64,000 bases of DNA from Annulohypoxylon bovei var. microspora (lineage: Eukaryota; Ascomycota; Sordariomycetes; Xylariales; Hypoxylaceae): NCBI GenBank assembly GCA_022836615.1, contig MU405224.1, positions 124,001 to 188,000 of the forward strand, given 5' to 3'. The notes under the pieces were generated by a model that was given only the letters and a program-made list of their open reading frames with translations, ran no database searches and was not told where the DNA came from. The translations under genes and the position numbers were made by a program. Below are positions 32,809-46,059 of this stretch, one piece after another (the stretch's first letter is position 1; each line of letters starts with the position of its first letter).

Positions 32809-35800
32809 GAAGCCGTCGGCGGCGTCGAGGCAAGTTCCCAAGGGGTTGCTCCCGGACTCTCTTCCCAAGCTGGCGCTCGAAGGTAGCGTGGTAGTTGATG
32901 CGCGGTTGTCCACGAACGCCTCTTGAGGCTGATGTTTGCTGACACCTAGGTGCACGCTACTGCTACCAGGGACGATGGTAAGGTGGACGGACCGGGGAAT
33001 TAGTGAGCCACGCTCAACTTCAGAGCAGGGTAGGATGGGACGGTGTCTTGGATCGATGTTGGTGCTACTCGGTTAAGAGAGGAAGGATAGAGTTGCACCA
33101 AGGGGACAGACGAGCTGGCTGCACTGGCGTATTTGTTGGCGGCTTTTTGGTCAACGACGGGAGACCGAACCAAAGAAGATAGCGTAGATCTTCCGGTCTT
33201 GCCAGGCTCTACAGATGAAATAGTCTGTCGACGAGATCCACCAAGCCCACAAGTCAGTATCAGCCACCGAGTTGCGCTGGAGAAGTTAAGTCCCAGGTAT
33301 GGAGCAGCGCTACTAAAGAAGCCTACTAAGAAGCGTGGTCCCCGCCGCCAGCTAGTTCGCGAGAGGGTTGGGGGCCAGGGTTCTTTTTGAGTTCTTCCTT
33401 AGATCGCGGGCGCCAAAGAATAGTGTGTATTACACAACAGATTGGCTGCACCCGGGCTGAAGGCAGAGGACGCGCTTATTATGAGAGGGAGGGAACTTGT
33501 CAAGTACTGCTGCTGGTGCGCACGATCTAGTGCAGGGTTCGATCTGGGTTTGGCCCTTGGATCAAGAACACCCCTTGTACTGGCGTGTACTAGGTATCTA
33601 AGGTATCTAGGTATGAACCTCGTGCGGACCTAGCGACCTAGTGGCTGATTCGGGACTGATTCAGGTCTGATGGTCGACCTTGAGGTGGAGAGGGAAGATA
33701 CTTGACTAAAATAGTTCGAAGTAAAATGGGGGAAGTGCTAGATAAAATCAAGCGACCCCCGAAGCTGTCTAGACCGCGAAGACTTTAGCGTGTCTTGTCA
33801 GAGGTACCCAGGGTTGCTATTGGTGGCTGGGGCCTTTGCGTAGAGTTTGAGCCGGCGCGATGCTAGAGCGATGCTAGATTTTTTCGGGATGTCGAATTAT
33901 AGAGCCGCTAGAATACCTTAGGGTCGGCGAGACTGACTCTTATTACTGTTTCCCTACGTCGCGTCGGGTGTGTGTTGACTTGTGTACGGAATAAGTCTAA
34001 AGTAATGGTGCAGACAGGATCCATATAATTAAAAAAAAAAATCGAGATGTTGTTTTTTTTGCGTGGTGCGTGCTTTCCTTGCACGACTCCCAAGACAAGT
34101 GTGTGTATGTTATTTGTGTATTGGTGTCTGTGTGTTTATGTGTGAATAGTATGTGAAGGGGTCTGGGGTATAGGTGTGTTATTGGAGATAGGTAAGTATG
34201 TAAGTATCAGGGAATAGATAGTAGGGGATATGTAGGCAAACTACTGTCGGCGGCAACGATAGCGGCAACAGAAACAACAGTAGTTGATACCTAGGTAATA
34301 GGTAATAGTAGTAAGTAGTCACTACACGCGATCGCCGGCCTAAGGCAGTGACGTGCAGAGAGGTAGGTATGGATGATGTCTAGTTAGGTAGCGGGCGGTG
34401 CCTCGCCAAAGCTGATCAAGCTGGAGAGCTGATCGAACTAGTGACCGTCACGGTTTAGGGGCCCGGTGACGACAGAATTTTGCGTGTTGGTGCGCCAAAT
34501 CGTAAACTTTAGTCCTGACCCGAGCGATTCGCGTCCAGACTCAATCAGTTTAGATTGGGCTTAGTGAGGAATTAGTGCCGAGGGGATGGGAGATGGTGAA
34601 TTTTTATATGCAGAAGGGATGCAAGCTCGAGGCACGACGCTGCAGTGCTGCTTGAACACGCGTGGAGGGATGATTGAATGTACAACTTGATTGCCGAACC
34701 AGCATAGAGGAATGCATGTACGATTTGTATATGAATGGCTGGTTTGGTAATCTGGCGCTGCTAATAAAGGTTGGGGAAAGAATGGAAGATTCGGGGAGAT
34801 TTTTGTGAGTGACGATTTTATTTGATTATTTCAATGTGTGTACCTGCTGCTATGTATTTTTTTTATTTTTTTTTATTTTGGAAGGCCCGGGTTACAGTAG
34901 CCAATGGGACGAATGGGTCCCGATCGCACTTACCAGCAGGGGCAAACGACAAAATTGGGCGATGGAGGGATGCGGAAAATGTTTTGTACCACATGTGGTA
35001 AGTTGGTAAAAGTCATTTCCGATACTATGTAAACTTTTTTTTCGCCTTTACAATTACATTTCCTTTTTATTGTGATGATTTCGTTTTGAAACCTTTCTTT
35101 TTCTTGCCTTTCTTTATTTTTGGATTGTACAGCTGATGAAAGAATATAAATTTCTCGACAAACAAAAACTCTCTACTCTTGCTAGGAACGCCGCTGTAAT
35201 TATTTATCTATTGAACTCGAAGAAAAAAAAAATCCACAATCCACTACCTGCAAAACTCTTTCTCCTTGTTATCTACGTAGGTATGTATGTATGTCCACAG
35301 CTTGGTGGATTTCCCTGCTCGTCGAGATACAGCTGAAATATTAACCCCCCATTTCCCTGCTCCTCGGCCCCTCTCACTTTCTCTTCTCTCTCGCCATTGC
35401 CTCTCGTTTCTTTCTCGGTTTTTCTTCTTACTCGCGAACCGCGGTCCACAACCATTTATTCCGAATTATACGATATGAATTCATTTCAAATTGGAACTCA
35501 CAGAACATGACCAACATGACCATTGCATCACGAGTTGGTACCTCGGCAAGCACTGAGAACAATACGAGTTGCAATAGTTGGTAAGGTAAGGTACCTTCAG
35601 TTCCAACCTCGAAAAGTCGAAAAGCGGCATGTACCGAGTACCCCGTGCTTATAATATTGATGGTTGAAGTTGAGTTCGAAGGTGTACATGTAATGTGGAG
35701 AGGCTAAAGCGGTGTAGGTACCATTTGGTACTGTACACCGCGCCCAATGATACGTGTATACAATGTAGGAGGCGGCGGAACCATCCACAAAAGACCCAAC

Positions 35801-38800
35801 ATCCTTGATAAAGCCTGTCGCAGTGCCAATCCTTGACCATCTTCATTAGTTCATAACTGGGAAGGGGAATTCAAGTACCATGGTATTGATATATATGTAT
35901 TCTTGCGTCTTGCGTCTTATGCAAGGTGGATACTTACTTGGATACTTGGAACATCAACTCTCCGTCTACCCAGCACTACCCAGCATCCCAGGAACTCCCA
36001 CGTTCTTTCGCAAGTTGTTTTTAGAGTAAATCGTGCGGAGGAGGTACTTACCTTACCCTAACTAGCGTACCTACGTAACTCGTACCTCAGGTATGTACAT
36101 AATACAGTAGAGCAGGGAAAGGGATCCACGGCCTGTTCTTGCCCAGACCCTAGACCCTACCGTTCTCTCACCAGGGCTCGCCGGGTTTCCATCGAGGAAA
36201 GAAGAAAAGAAAAAAATCACATACCCACTGCCATATCATCAGCTCTTACTTAGTAAATCAGAATCTCAGGCCTGGGAATCCCTGCGTTCCCAAAAGTCAA
36301 GAATCGATGCGAACACGCATGTTACAATGCATAATGTGAACTCGGATTGCATTAGAGAAACTATGGTCCACTCTCCCAAGGTCCCAAGGCTCCAGTAAGA
36401 GTCATGATCTGCTATTAAGGTCTGCTTACTCATTCATATGTTATACTGTTATTATGTAACTTCTCGTCGTTCTGCATCTCTATCCCAAGGTTCTATACAA
36501 AGTTAGTTAGGTAGTTAATATGAAATTTTGATAGCTTAAAGCTTTCTTTTTTTTTTTCCCTTTTTTCCTTCATGTAATACTTAGGTATATTTGAGCAGAA
36601 ATTGTTTAAATGCACTCAGCGTGTAAACTTCGAATTACGAAATATTATATGTATGTACTCTCATGATGTTATTACTACTACAGTATTTGGGTCCGTTTCC
36701 TTTGTCATCCACGTATCATTGCCTGCCTAGGAAATGGTCCTCTTGCCGGCCAGCCTAGGCCAATGCCGCCGGTTTTCTCCCATGACTTATTAATGGGTAC
36801 TGACTCGTGTCTATTCCCTGTCATACGTGATACTAATATACCCACAAGTACCGTGCCAAATCGTCACAAGCATATGGATTCCTCCCGTTGAGCTTCGGTG
36901 GCTATAATGAATTCAGTAGCAGTAGACGAAATCGAGAGCTAGGACAGGGGCAGCCCGCGAGCTTCGTCATTACGATAGCATCACCGCGCTGCGTACTATG
37001 TACTGCGTAATGGAACCAGCTGCGGGGCCCTATGAAAAGAAATGAACGTACGTCTGGATTGAGAGAACCTTCGAATTGGGTCCGCTTTTGTGGACAGATG
37101 CTGGGGCCACAGTATGAGCCCGAGCTTCCCAGCCATTCCGCGATGCTGAGATGATGAGAGCAGCGGGGATCAGTAGACAGCAAAATTGAATCTTGGTACA
37201 GGCACTAGGTAATAAACATATGTTCGGATCCGAGCGGTTGGTCACTGCACGTCTGATTCGCAGGGCCAATTAACTTGTGAGAAAGATACACAATTTGTTT
37301 GATTCATACGTCCTGATTTCAGGTTTGAATTTTCCGAATGATCGAGCAGGCGGTATATTCCTTCGGCTAGATGGCAGACCGAAAAGGTCCTTATTACACA
37401 ACCGCGATTGTCCGTGATACAATACACCCGCTCCGCCATGGATCATTCGTTAGAACTTTATCTCAGCCTTTGAATGTCCTGTCAATCGTCATGATATATG
37501 ATATATAGTTGGACGGCTAGTGTCGTCGTAATAGTATCACCAAAATATACTCTAGGCTGCCGGCCGTTGAAAACCCGTATGTAGAGAAGCGATACACACG
37601 GGTCTATACAATCGATTATGAGGCTTCCCGAAGCGTGAAGTTATCGAGCATTGGCGGGTTCGCGTGGTATCGAGCGGTGATAATGCGTGCCATTGCCTAC
37701 CCATGTCGGCGACGTCGACAGGGATAGGAGAAAATGGAATGGTGCATGGAACCATGTAAAGAATGACCCCTGCAACAGCAATGGACCGTGTTAATTTCTC
37801 GCGAAAAAGACTGTGCCGAGGTAGAAGGGATCTGCGGCCGTTCTGGAACCTGAACTTTTGGACCGATAACTTCATATTGTCAGACGGCTTTAGCCTTCGA
37901 GGCTTGAAGGATATTCTCCGGACCATAGCTAGCACGTACACGCGAAAGACGCGCCTAGCCTCAAGATTCAACCTTCAACACTGCCACTATTGCACCCATT
38001 GTACACAAACATACACAAAACAGGTCAAATATAATGATAAATATCCTCCTCAAAGGTATGTGGATATCGTGGCGACCGTGTGTGCACCGAACGAATCCAT
38101 AAAAATACCGACTGGGCACAGTACTGTGCTCCACGCCTGGAAAACGCCGACCCTTCCCCATTGTGGAACGACCACCTGACTGATGAAAATTGTTTCCCTT
38201 AGCGAAGAGATTTCTTTTGCAGTATGTATGTATTGCAATTCAACTCAACGTATCTTTCGAACTGGACAGAGATGCCCAGAAGCCGCTCGCAAATCCCGGC
38301 GTGGAGAGTGGATGATCCACATGGCTGTGCGCTGGCGAGGGTTGTTAGAAGTTTTCTGACTTCTTAACTCGTGATGCGATCAACATTACGTATAGCACCT
38401 AGCCGTTAGAAAAGGGACCCGTATCGATTCTTATAGATGCTAGTGTAAATGGCATTCATCTTTTCGTAAGACAAAAAAATGTTAATTAGGAAGCAAAGAG
38501 TATTATTTTATAAGGTATATCTTTTATTTTTTGAGAGGTCATGGTGAACTATACGATATTCGATCGTATATACTTCTTATACTTCATAGTACTCGTTACC
38601 GAATGATAATGAGGTTTAGAAAGTAGAAGTTACCCCCAGCTTAGCAACATTGAATATCCCACGCTTACGGCATCTACCCGTAACCAGTAACCCGGCCATG
38701 TTACATTCCATATACCAGAGTACATAATCTTGGAACCTTGAAAATGTATATAGGAAAGAGCGCTCTTTCCGCACGTCGGTATTCGGAGTTTACCAGCGGT

Positions 38801-41800
38801 GTTGGACGTTCAAAACGGCGGAGAGGGGAGGAGAAAAGGAAGGCACATTGATGAATTCAGCTCCAGGTCTCCGGCTGCGGTAGTTGCCGCCAACGGAGAA
38901 CAGTTCAATGGCCAGGTATAATGGGTGCCGAGTGAGCCCTTTCTTTCCTAATCCAAGACGTCGGTACATTCACATACGTAGCATGGAAAGAACGCCTGAG
39001 ACTTCGTGTTACCTTGCGCCTAATTCTCCTATCTCCAATCCCCAATCTCCAACCCTATATTTCGATATTTTATATTTTGCACAGTAATAAAGCAACTCAC
39101 ACGCGCGACACCCCCTGGCATGGTTCCCCAGAAAGATTTCCCGCTAAGGTGATATGTCAGTACCTTTTTACTGGCGCCGGACATCGACAGATCTTTGGCG
39201 ACCCGAAGCTCTGGGATAGACTAAACAAGCGTTGAATCCAATTCCTCCCATGTTTCCATGTTGCCATGTTTCGCAGCTTGGATCGAGGCTAAACAGAGAT
39301 CATTCATGCCCAGAGCCCATACTCGCGCGACGACTAAGCCGTATTTCAACGACATGCGACTATATCTGTCACATATGTCATATCTCACATCGCCTTAATT
39401 CTTCCCCATCATCCCCACGACGATGAGATGGGGGAAAGAGATGGGGCACCTGCTTTATCCGCACGCAATATTATTATACATATTTCCCACGCTGCCAGAG
39501 CATCCTATATTGCTCTCCACTATCTTGCACACCGCCATCCTTCGCCCAACCCAGTGGATGCTACACCATCATCTTCATGCACGATTGAATGTCATTCCAA
39601 GGCATGTGACATTCGGGAAACGGGAAACGGGAACTTCAATACATACGTATTAATAAGGTACCTGCCTGAGGTATGTAAATACCTATATCAATCATATCCA
39701 GCTCAGCCCCCCTCTTGTGCTGACAAGATGTTGTAAACCAGGTCTTCCCATGTTCATGCAAAATGCCAAATTCCGCTACCAAGTCATCTTCGCGATCTTA
39801 GAAGAACATCAATACATCGACGGTCCGTCATTGGCTCGTCAGTTGCCAATATGATGCCTTTTTTTACCTCACAATATCGGTGGGTGTCTATCGATATACG
39901 TGTTTATGGCAACTCCCTCCTTCGAGCCCTCGAGTGACCCCCCGGAAGTGGTTACGGGCATTGTCGGCCGAATCGCTGTAAAGAACAGGGCCCTCTGTAT
40001 GGTATGTACCATATGTACGTCGTCGCACTCCATCCACACTCGTCTGCAGAGCCACCTCAGCCATCGTTCACGTGGATGATTTGCACCCCTGGCTACCGCC
40101 CACAGTGGTCCCCCAGACTTGCCAAGATCGTCAAATGGGCACGTCCAAGCTGCAGAGTTGTAGTGTGACAATCCCAAGGAACCTGGGCTCGAGGGAGAAT
40201 ACATACGTATTGTACATGCTCAGAACAAGGCCTCGACCCTGCAAGCTATCCCGTTCCGGGCCTAGGCAGAGCTCTAGGCTTCTAGAGGCTAGTGGTCGTC
40301 TACGGTAGCCTCACGGAAACCCAGTCGAGCGTCAGGTTTCACAGTTAATTCACTGATGTTCCATCCAAACTTACCACTTTCTTCACCTTCATCTCCGCCG
40401 TACCGTATGGTATCAGTTTCTACATAGTATCCACGGATATTTCCATAGGCTAGGCCATCTCATCCCACACTCTGTCGCAATGCCTTGTCATTAACATCTG
40501 ATTGACCTCGGTCGAAGGCTATGATGTTCTCGGCCATATTTCCTCATTTACCATTTACCACAATGTCCAAGCGGCATCCCCGTTAGGAATCCCAGTCGGA
40601 CGAACCGATTTTCATTCTTCCATCCCACACACACACGACCCAGCCGACACAACCTTCCCTTTTCTAAATGTCATCTTTCTACATACGTAAAACTGTTAGC
40701 TTGCCCAAATATGAGCTAGTCTTCCACCGATTCTTACGTGCATACGCCATCATGGTTTGACTCCTATTGGTGCCCACTACGACGTCAGTTGGTAAGTGAG
40801 GTGGTGTACATCATACTTCACAGCTTATCGTATTCCTACTATGCTATTCTGATACTGCCCTTTTTGGCTATTGAGCCTTTTAGGCGCTCATTCCCCCTAA
40901 CCTATTGCTATGTATGTAATGTCTTTCCACCTTCGTTTCGAGAGGGAATTTTACTCTATTCAAACGTCCCACTAACAGCTATGGCGTACTATCTATGATT
41001 CTATGTACCCACATTTACAACGGCATGATAGTATTATTCATCTATTACTGAAGGCGATAGGGGGCAATGTCGTGATTTAGCCCCCTATCAGGTCACGAAT
41101 AGGAGTGTGTGATATTAACTCCAAGGCTTGGTTGGGTTAATGAGATCTCAGATCCGTCCAAATCAGTGATCTTACAACTGGACGCTAGGCACTGTATCTC
41201 TCAGATACCAATCATTTTGCTTGAGCCCGTGCATCGGGTCACATCACTTTGGGATCTATCTCTTCGGCTATTTTCATTCCCCACAGGGCCAAGTTGATTA
41301 GTCTCACCCGTCGCTCTGGTAGCGAACAAAATGAAGCCCTCAAATTCGACGACAGTCAAGCCCACTGGCGCCTAGCGGCAAGCCACGACTCTCGACCGAA
41401 TTGGTTCAGGGCGCATGGACCAGCCATCCAAGTCTCGGGTTAAAGGGAATAATTCCAACCCGACCGCCCGACCCGTGAGCTTTTTCGGATTATCTCACCG
41501 TGCTTACTGATACGGTCTCCATGCTGTTACATAATTCAATTTCCAACGGGCGAATACGAGGTTTGAGCGTCCCTTCGTACTGTATTTGAGATACCTATTC
41601 AAGTTCAGAGGAGTTTTCAGGGTCTTGCGTCGATTATGCATGCCTTACATAGCTGGATCGCGTTAATGTTATGGCGTCGCGTTAGCGTGACCTGGAGCTG
41701 TGTCTCGCTAACACCGTTCGAGACAGCATCAAGATCCGGGGCGTCCAGGGCGTCAAAGGCTTTAAGCAATAAGCTTGTTCTAGTGTTTCAGCCGTGACAA

Positions 41801-41913
41801 TTTATGTATACCCAGTTGCCAATTGGGTTGACAACGGTAATGCTTCATTTTTCGAAGTTTCTACCACGAAGCTCTCTCGAATCTCAAGTTTCTAAATAAA
41901 TGTCCCTCAAACG
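32809..41913. other. Gene desert, left part
   Basis: About 9 kb contains no gene I can support. The first about 2.7 kb probably contains the promoter and long leader of the C2H2 gene. T-rich and C/T-rich tracts lie at 34855-34880, 35036-35110 and 35340-35440, with GT-rich sequence at 34095-34160. The rest has scattered TACCTAGGTA-type words and short open frames on both strands (for example 37763-38179 and 39869-40204) without recognisable proteins. It could hold non-coding transcripts, which cannot be judged from sequence alone. Confidence 0.55.
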
Positions 41914-41948
41914 GCTTAGCGCTCTACCACGTAGAGCTACGGCCGACC
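41914..41948 (-). pseudogene. tRNA-like D-arm fragment (tRNA relic or SINE head)
   Basis: On the minus strand the sequence reads GGTCGGCCGTAGCTC, then TACGTGGTAGAGCGC. This is an almost textbook tRNA 5' acceptor, D-stem and A-box. I could not find the matching GGCCGACC acceptor 3' strand or a good T-arm within tRNA distance. A weak GATTCGA lies about 50 nt further on. It is therefore a truncated or degenerate copy rather than a working tRNA gene. Confidence 0.45.
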
Positions 41949-42568
41949 AAAATTGAAATCAAAGGACCTCAAAAGCCCAGCTGAATGATGCAGTAATTAA
42001 AGCGCCAATAGCTACCTCAAATCACTACCCTATCGGTCCTCCAGGTCCCGTTTACAATACCTCCATTGCGGGTACGTCTGAGGGATAATTTCAGCGTCGT
42101 GATGATACATGCCCGATCCTACTTACTAATACGCGCGCGAACGTGGTATCACAACCTAGCCGCAAATCGTACGAATGATACACCGACACAGCTACCAATT
42201 AAGGGGGTTGTTTCGAAAAACCCGAATATTTGAGTTAGACGGCGGCTATATTAACGAGAAGCTTGCTGCTCAGTTACATAGTAGAATCCTCTTTCTGGAG
42301 CGAGCACATTTATTGGGGATATCAGATCAACCGATGTGGAAAGCAGATCTCTATCCCCCTGTTGCCAAGCGCTGCAGCGCCGATCACTCTAAACCACGAA
42401 CCTTTCAGCTGTAGGGGTATCGACTGACGACGTGACTGCTGGGACCATTGAATCCTCTGGATAATTCAAAACCCTAGCTGCAACCCACGAGCAGAATGTG
42501 GGCAAAGTCCACAGTGGATAGCAAATTTCAAGAAAAGCAGGAAATAGCCGGTAGCATTGCAAGGATAA

Positions 42569-43021
42569 CGACGAGTGTTAAGGACCCATAGAGCGGTCTC
42601 GAACGCCATTGACGTCAACATCGTTCATGCCTTTTTCGAAATCGATGATTCTACCTATGTACCCGTGTCGTATCTCCTTTCCGACCTCTAGGAACTTCAC
42701 CTCCTTAATGGTTGCGTAAAAGTCGGCCCATGGTATGATACGGAGCACGAGAAACTCCTCAAGTTCCTACAAGAAAAAGAGGGGCTTGGTATCTAACTGC
42801 TGTTTTTGTATGAAGAGCTACAGACGTGTGACAGCGAAGAGCATATCGATGACATTCAGTTGCCTACTACGGCAGTTAGGTATCTTGGAAGCCATCCAGT
42901 TTGGCAACCGAGCTTTACCTGTGAGCTCATGTCAGGCGGAGGCGATCCGATATATCGTATCATCTCTTCTTCGCCATTCCGCCTCTCCCTAGTTTCACTC
43001 GGCCAACCCGCCCGGACTTGA
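42569..43021 (+). pseudogene. Decayed protein-coding gene fragment, family not recognised
   Basis: One frame runs 151 codons with only two internal stops, TAG at 42689 and TAA at 42794. The three open pieces read like ordinary globular protein, for example VHAFFEIDDSTYVPVSYLL, LLFLYEELQTCDSEEHIDD and YLGSHPVWQPSFTCELMSGG. Both stops are one C-to-T step from a Gln codon, which repeat-induced point mutation or simple decay could produce. An open frame at 42175-42414 in another phase may be part of the same relic. I do not recognise the family. A chance frame cannot be excluded. Confidence 0.45.
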
Positions 43022-44650
43022 CATGTGCACTCCAAAACTCTTTCTTTTTTTTACTCCTCCCCTACCTCCGGGCGGCGGACGAGGCGAAAAGTTAGCTAGT
43101 CGTAATAGCATCGCGCGTAGCCGGGAAGAGAGGATGAACCGATTTGCGGGCCGATCAAAGTTGTGCCCGTAGCAAAAAAGAATCGGATGCCCTATTATCG
43201 AAGATCCAGTATTAAAAAAATCAAATAAGGTATTAAAAAAGTACCGAGAAAAATATTTCAGCTCGGTTTCTAATCATCGCCTCCTCTTTGTTGCCCATTC
43301 AGCTTTACAACGCCACAAGGTTATGTCTATCATTTTTTTTTTCTGTCGGATCCATCTCCCGAACGGGCATGCCGAAGCCGGAATACCATGAAGAGGCAAT
43401 TAATCCAAAGAAGCAAAGACATACGTAGGTAGGTCTGCGATGATTGCAGTTGAGAAAATACCGACCGCAAGTGTCTGAATATCGCCCCGTGGGTAGGTAG
43501 ATGATTCGTAATATTACATTTCCCTCTCCCTGACTTAACACGGCTGAGCGGTATGAGTGGCGTGGACGTCTCTCGAAGTCATATGACGTTCCTCAAGATC
43601 TGGGTTGTGCGTCCAACCATACATAGTCCAGTTGTCAGCTCGTCTATGCTGTGTCACTTCAGCGCCTTTAGAGCGGTCAAAATGTTCCAGAGCGCCGTCT
43701 AGATTGTGGCAGGTTGGTTAGCCAATCACAAGTGAGTCCATGAGGGTGACTGGATTGATTGTGGCTTGCATATACAACATTATGGAACATTATGGCTTAT
43801 TCAGGCCAAGATTTGGTGTGTCACTTATACAACTGTATCGTTTATTTGACTGGTCATTACGAGATGCCTTCCTTTTTATTTGTTGTCACTGCCTTAAAGC
43901 CACAATGTAAGATATTCTGCAGGTGAGATATGTGACAACAACCAACATGGCAAACAATCCTTCACTCGCTATGCCCCAGGTTTCCGGAAATCTCTCACCT
44001 TCGGACATAACGACATATAAAGTCCAATTGGTTAGAACTGAGCCATTTCGCATTACCGTCCCATATCCGAGGGGGCGGCAAGGTGTAAGGGAATTGCTCG
44101 ACTAAGATAAACTAGATATGGGACATGTGGGCATAGTCAGATGAGGCTCTTGGTGAGCTTCCATTCGATTTGATGACATGATATGTAAGATTCGAAATCG
44201 AAAGACCATAATGACCACATGGACGGCAGTTGTACCTACAGTTGTACGTCTGTACGGGGTACATGTCTATGGATATTTTAGATATTTTAGCTTCGGCAGT
44301 TTGTAGAATAAACTTCCTTTTTCCCAAGTCGAGCTATATTTACTCTCGGGTCGTGCCTAGTATCTTAGCAAACTTAATTTACGAGGTACTTCCTGTATCT
44401 AAGATTTACACCTTACACGGCCGTGAACTTAACTCTAATATATTGAATGCTAAGTGGACTACAGTCGACCAGCTAACAAATACCGAGCTTACTAGGTACT
44501 TAGCTTTAACATCAATATTAGGAAGTATATTTCATCTTTCAGACGTATGACTTATTTGTAAGATCCCTCGCGACTTGTTTCCACAATCACATATAATATT
44601 CCGTCCTAACTAAAGCTGACAAAATAAATAAAAATATTTGTACCTTAAGC

Positions 44651-44676
44651 TTTTCTTCTTCTTCTTCTTCTTCTTT
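44651..44676. repeat. (CTT)n microsatellite
   Basis: A run of TTC/CTT triplets in intergenic DNA, with no coding context. Confidence 0.8.
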
Positions 44677-45983
44677 ACGGCAAGCGTACCTTCAATCAAT
44701 CAAGATCTAGGTTATGAATAAATTTACCTTAGTGGAATTCTCCCCATTCTCCCCCTAACTAAGATAGTGGACAGTACAATATGACGCTAATGATAGCCGA
44801 AATTTCTGCAGATGTCCTAACATTAAATATTGGCATCTCTAATGAACCATCTATCTTGAGAATAAAGCATATGCCAAGGTCTTAGCATCTCAAAGGCATA
44901 TAATTCTAAACACCTTGCCATAAAGACAACGATGGCAAGCTATCACAGCCACTTCAGCCTTAGAATTGGATTTCTGGTCTCTAAATTTCATTCGACTCTT
45001 GTAGGTTAGGTATCAACCTGGTATTGGGCCTAATAGAATTGTAAATTCGATTATATCTGCCCAACTATCACTTGACACGAAGGAAAGGAACTATTATTAC
45101 AAACCTAACGGGGGAATCCTTTGAAACCTACACGGTTAATGATTATGCCTTACGGACTCCTAGGCATATTAAGAAATTCAAGAAATTCAAGCTGTGTCGG
45201 GAAAGTTGGATCACATCAAGTGGCTGAGCGAATATTCACTATAGACTAAGGGCGCTCGGTTTTCATGTCCCTGTGGCCAGCTGTTCCTACCTACCTAATC
45301 AAGACCCCCCCAATATAGACTTATTATTTGCAAGTCTACCTAAGGCAACCTTTGTAAGAGAAAGAAAGAGAATAGCGTACATAGAAAACAAAAAATTGTA
45401 TGGATGTTCATTATACCAAGTTTTTTTTCGTTACACCCGGCTAAGCTGACTCGTAAAACGACGCGAGAGTTGGAAAATCTTGGCCACGCAACCGAGAATA
45501 GACCCGGAGGGAAGCTGGCGGCAGACTCGGAGCCGCCCGTATTGCGTCGATATGAAATCCATGCCTGCTGGATTTACAGCACCTGTCCCTGAAACTTAAA
45601 GAACATTTCTGACTCGAATAGGGAGCTCGAACTTGACGGATCATGACGCCACCATGTCGATGTCACAGCGGCCGAGGAATTTTCGATCTGATTCTAATAC
45701 TCAGGAGCATGTGAAGGTCAGAGCCCTGCGGGCTAGCGAATTTCGAATGGTAACTAACGTATGGAAAATTACCGAGAGATCATCACCGTGGTCGTCGATC
45801 ACTGGAGATATTAGTCAAGGAGGAGGTCATAGCCATCTACTCTTAATAGTTTTCGATCTACGATGTAATTACATCTTACTAGGCAGAGATATATTTTCTC
45901 ACGACATATCATTATGTATTCGCTTTACCTAGGTAACCTAACCTAACGAACCCACTTGTACCCAAATCCTTGATGCCATCTTC

Positions 45984-46054
45984 ACCCCCCACCATCTCCC
46001 CATCCCCATCCCCATCCCCCATCCTCTCCCCATCCCCATCCCCATCCCCCATCC
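45984..46054 (-). repeat. C-rich tandem array; G-runs on the AA9 transcript strand
   Basis: Two copies of an about 30-bp unit made of CCCCAT repeats lie here, plus a CCCCCC run at the left. On the minus strand, which is the sense strand of the AA9 gene, this becomes GGGGAT repeats with more than ten runs of three or more G. It begins about 6 nt behind the AA9 stop codon and so sits in the 3' UTR. Such spacing is ideal for RNA or DNA G-quadruplexes. Function is inference. Confidence 0.75.
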
Positions 46055-46059
46055 TCAAT

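Larger units (their letters stand above)
43022..46059. other. Gene desert, right part
   Basis: About 3 kb has no recognisable gene. Visible features are a (CTT)n microsatellite at about 44651-44676, a short tandem AAGAAATTC at about 45171-45190, and the C-rich array just before the AA9 gene (separate entry). Open frames at 43923-44105, 44230-44550 and 45633-45932 look non-coding. Confidence 0.55.

Noticed and set aside
37763..38179. 138-codon plus-strand frame with a 139-codon frame opposite
   Set aside because: Neither frame resembles a known protein. Overlapping open frames on both strands suggest chance.
44230..44550. 106-codon plus-strand frame
   Set aside because: AT-rich, no motif, no supporting neighbours. 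A diverged transposon fragment is possible but unsupported.
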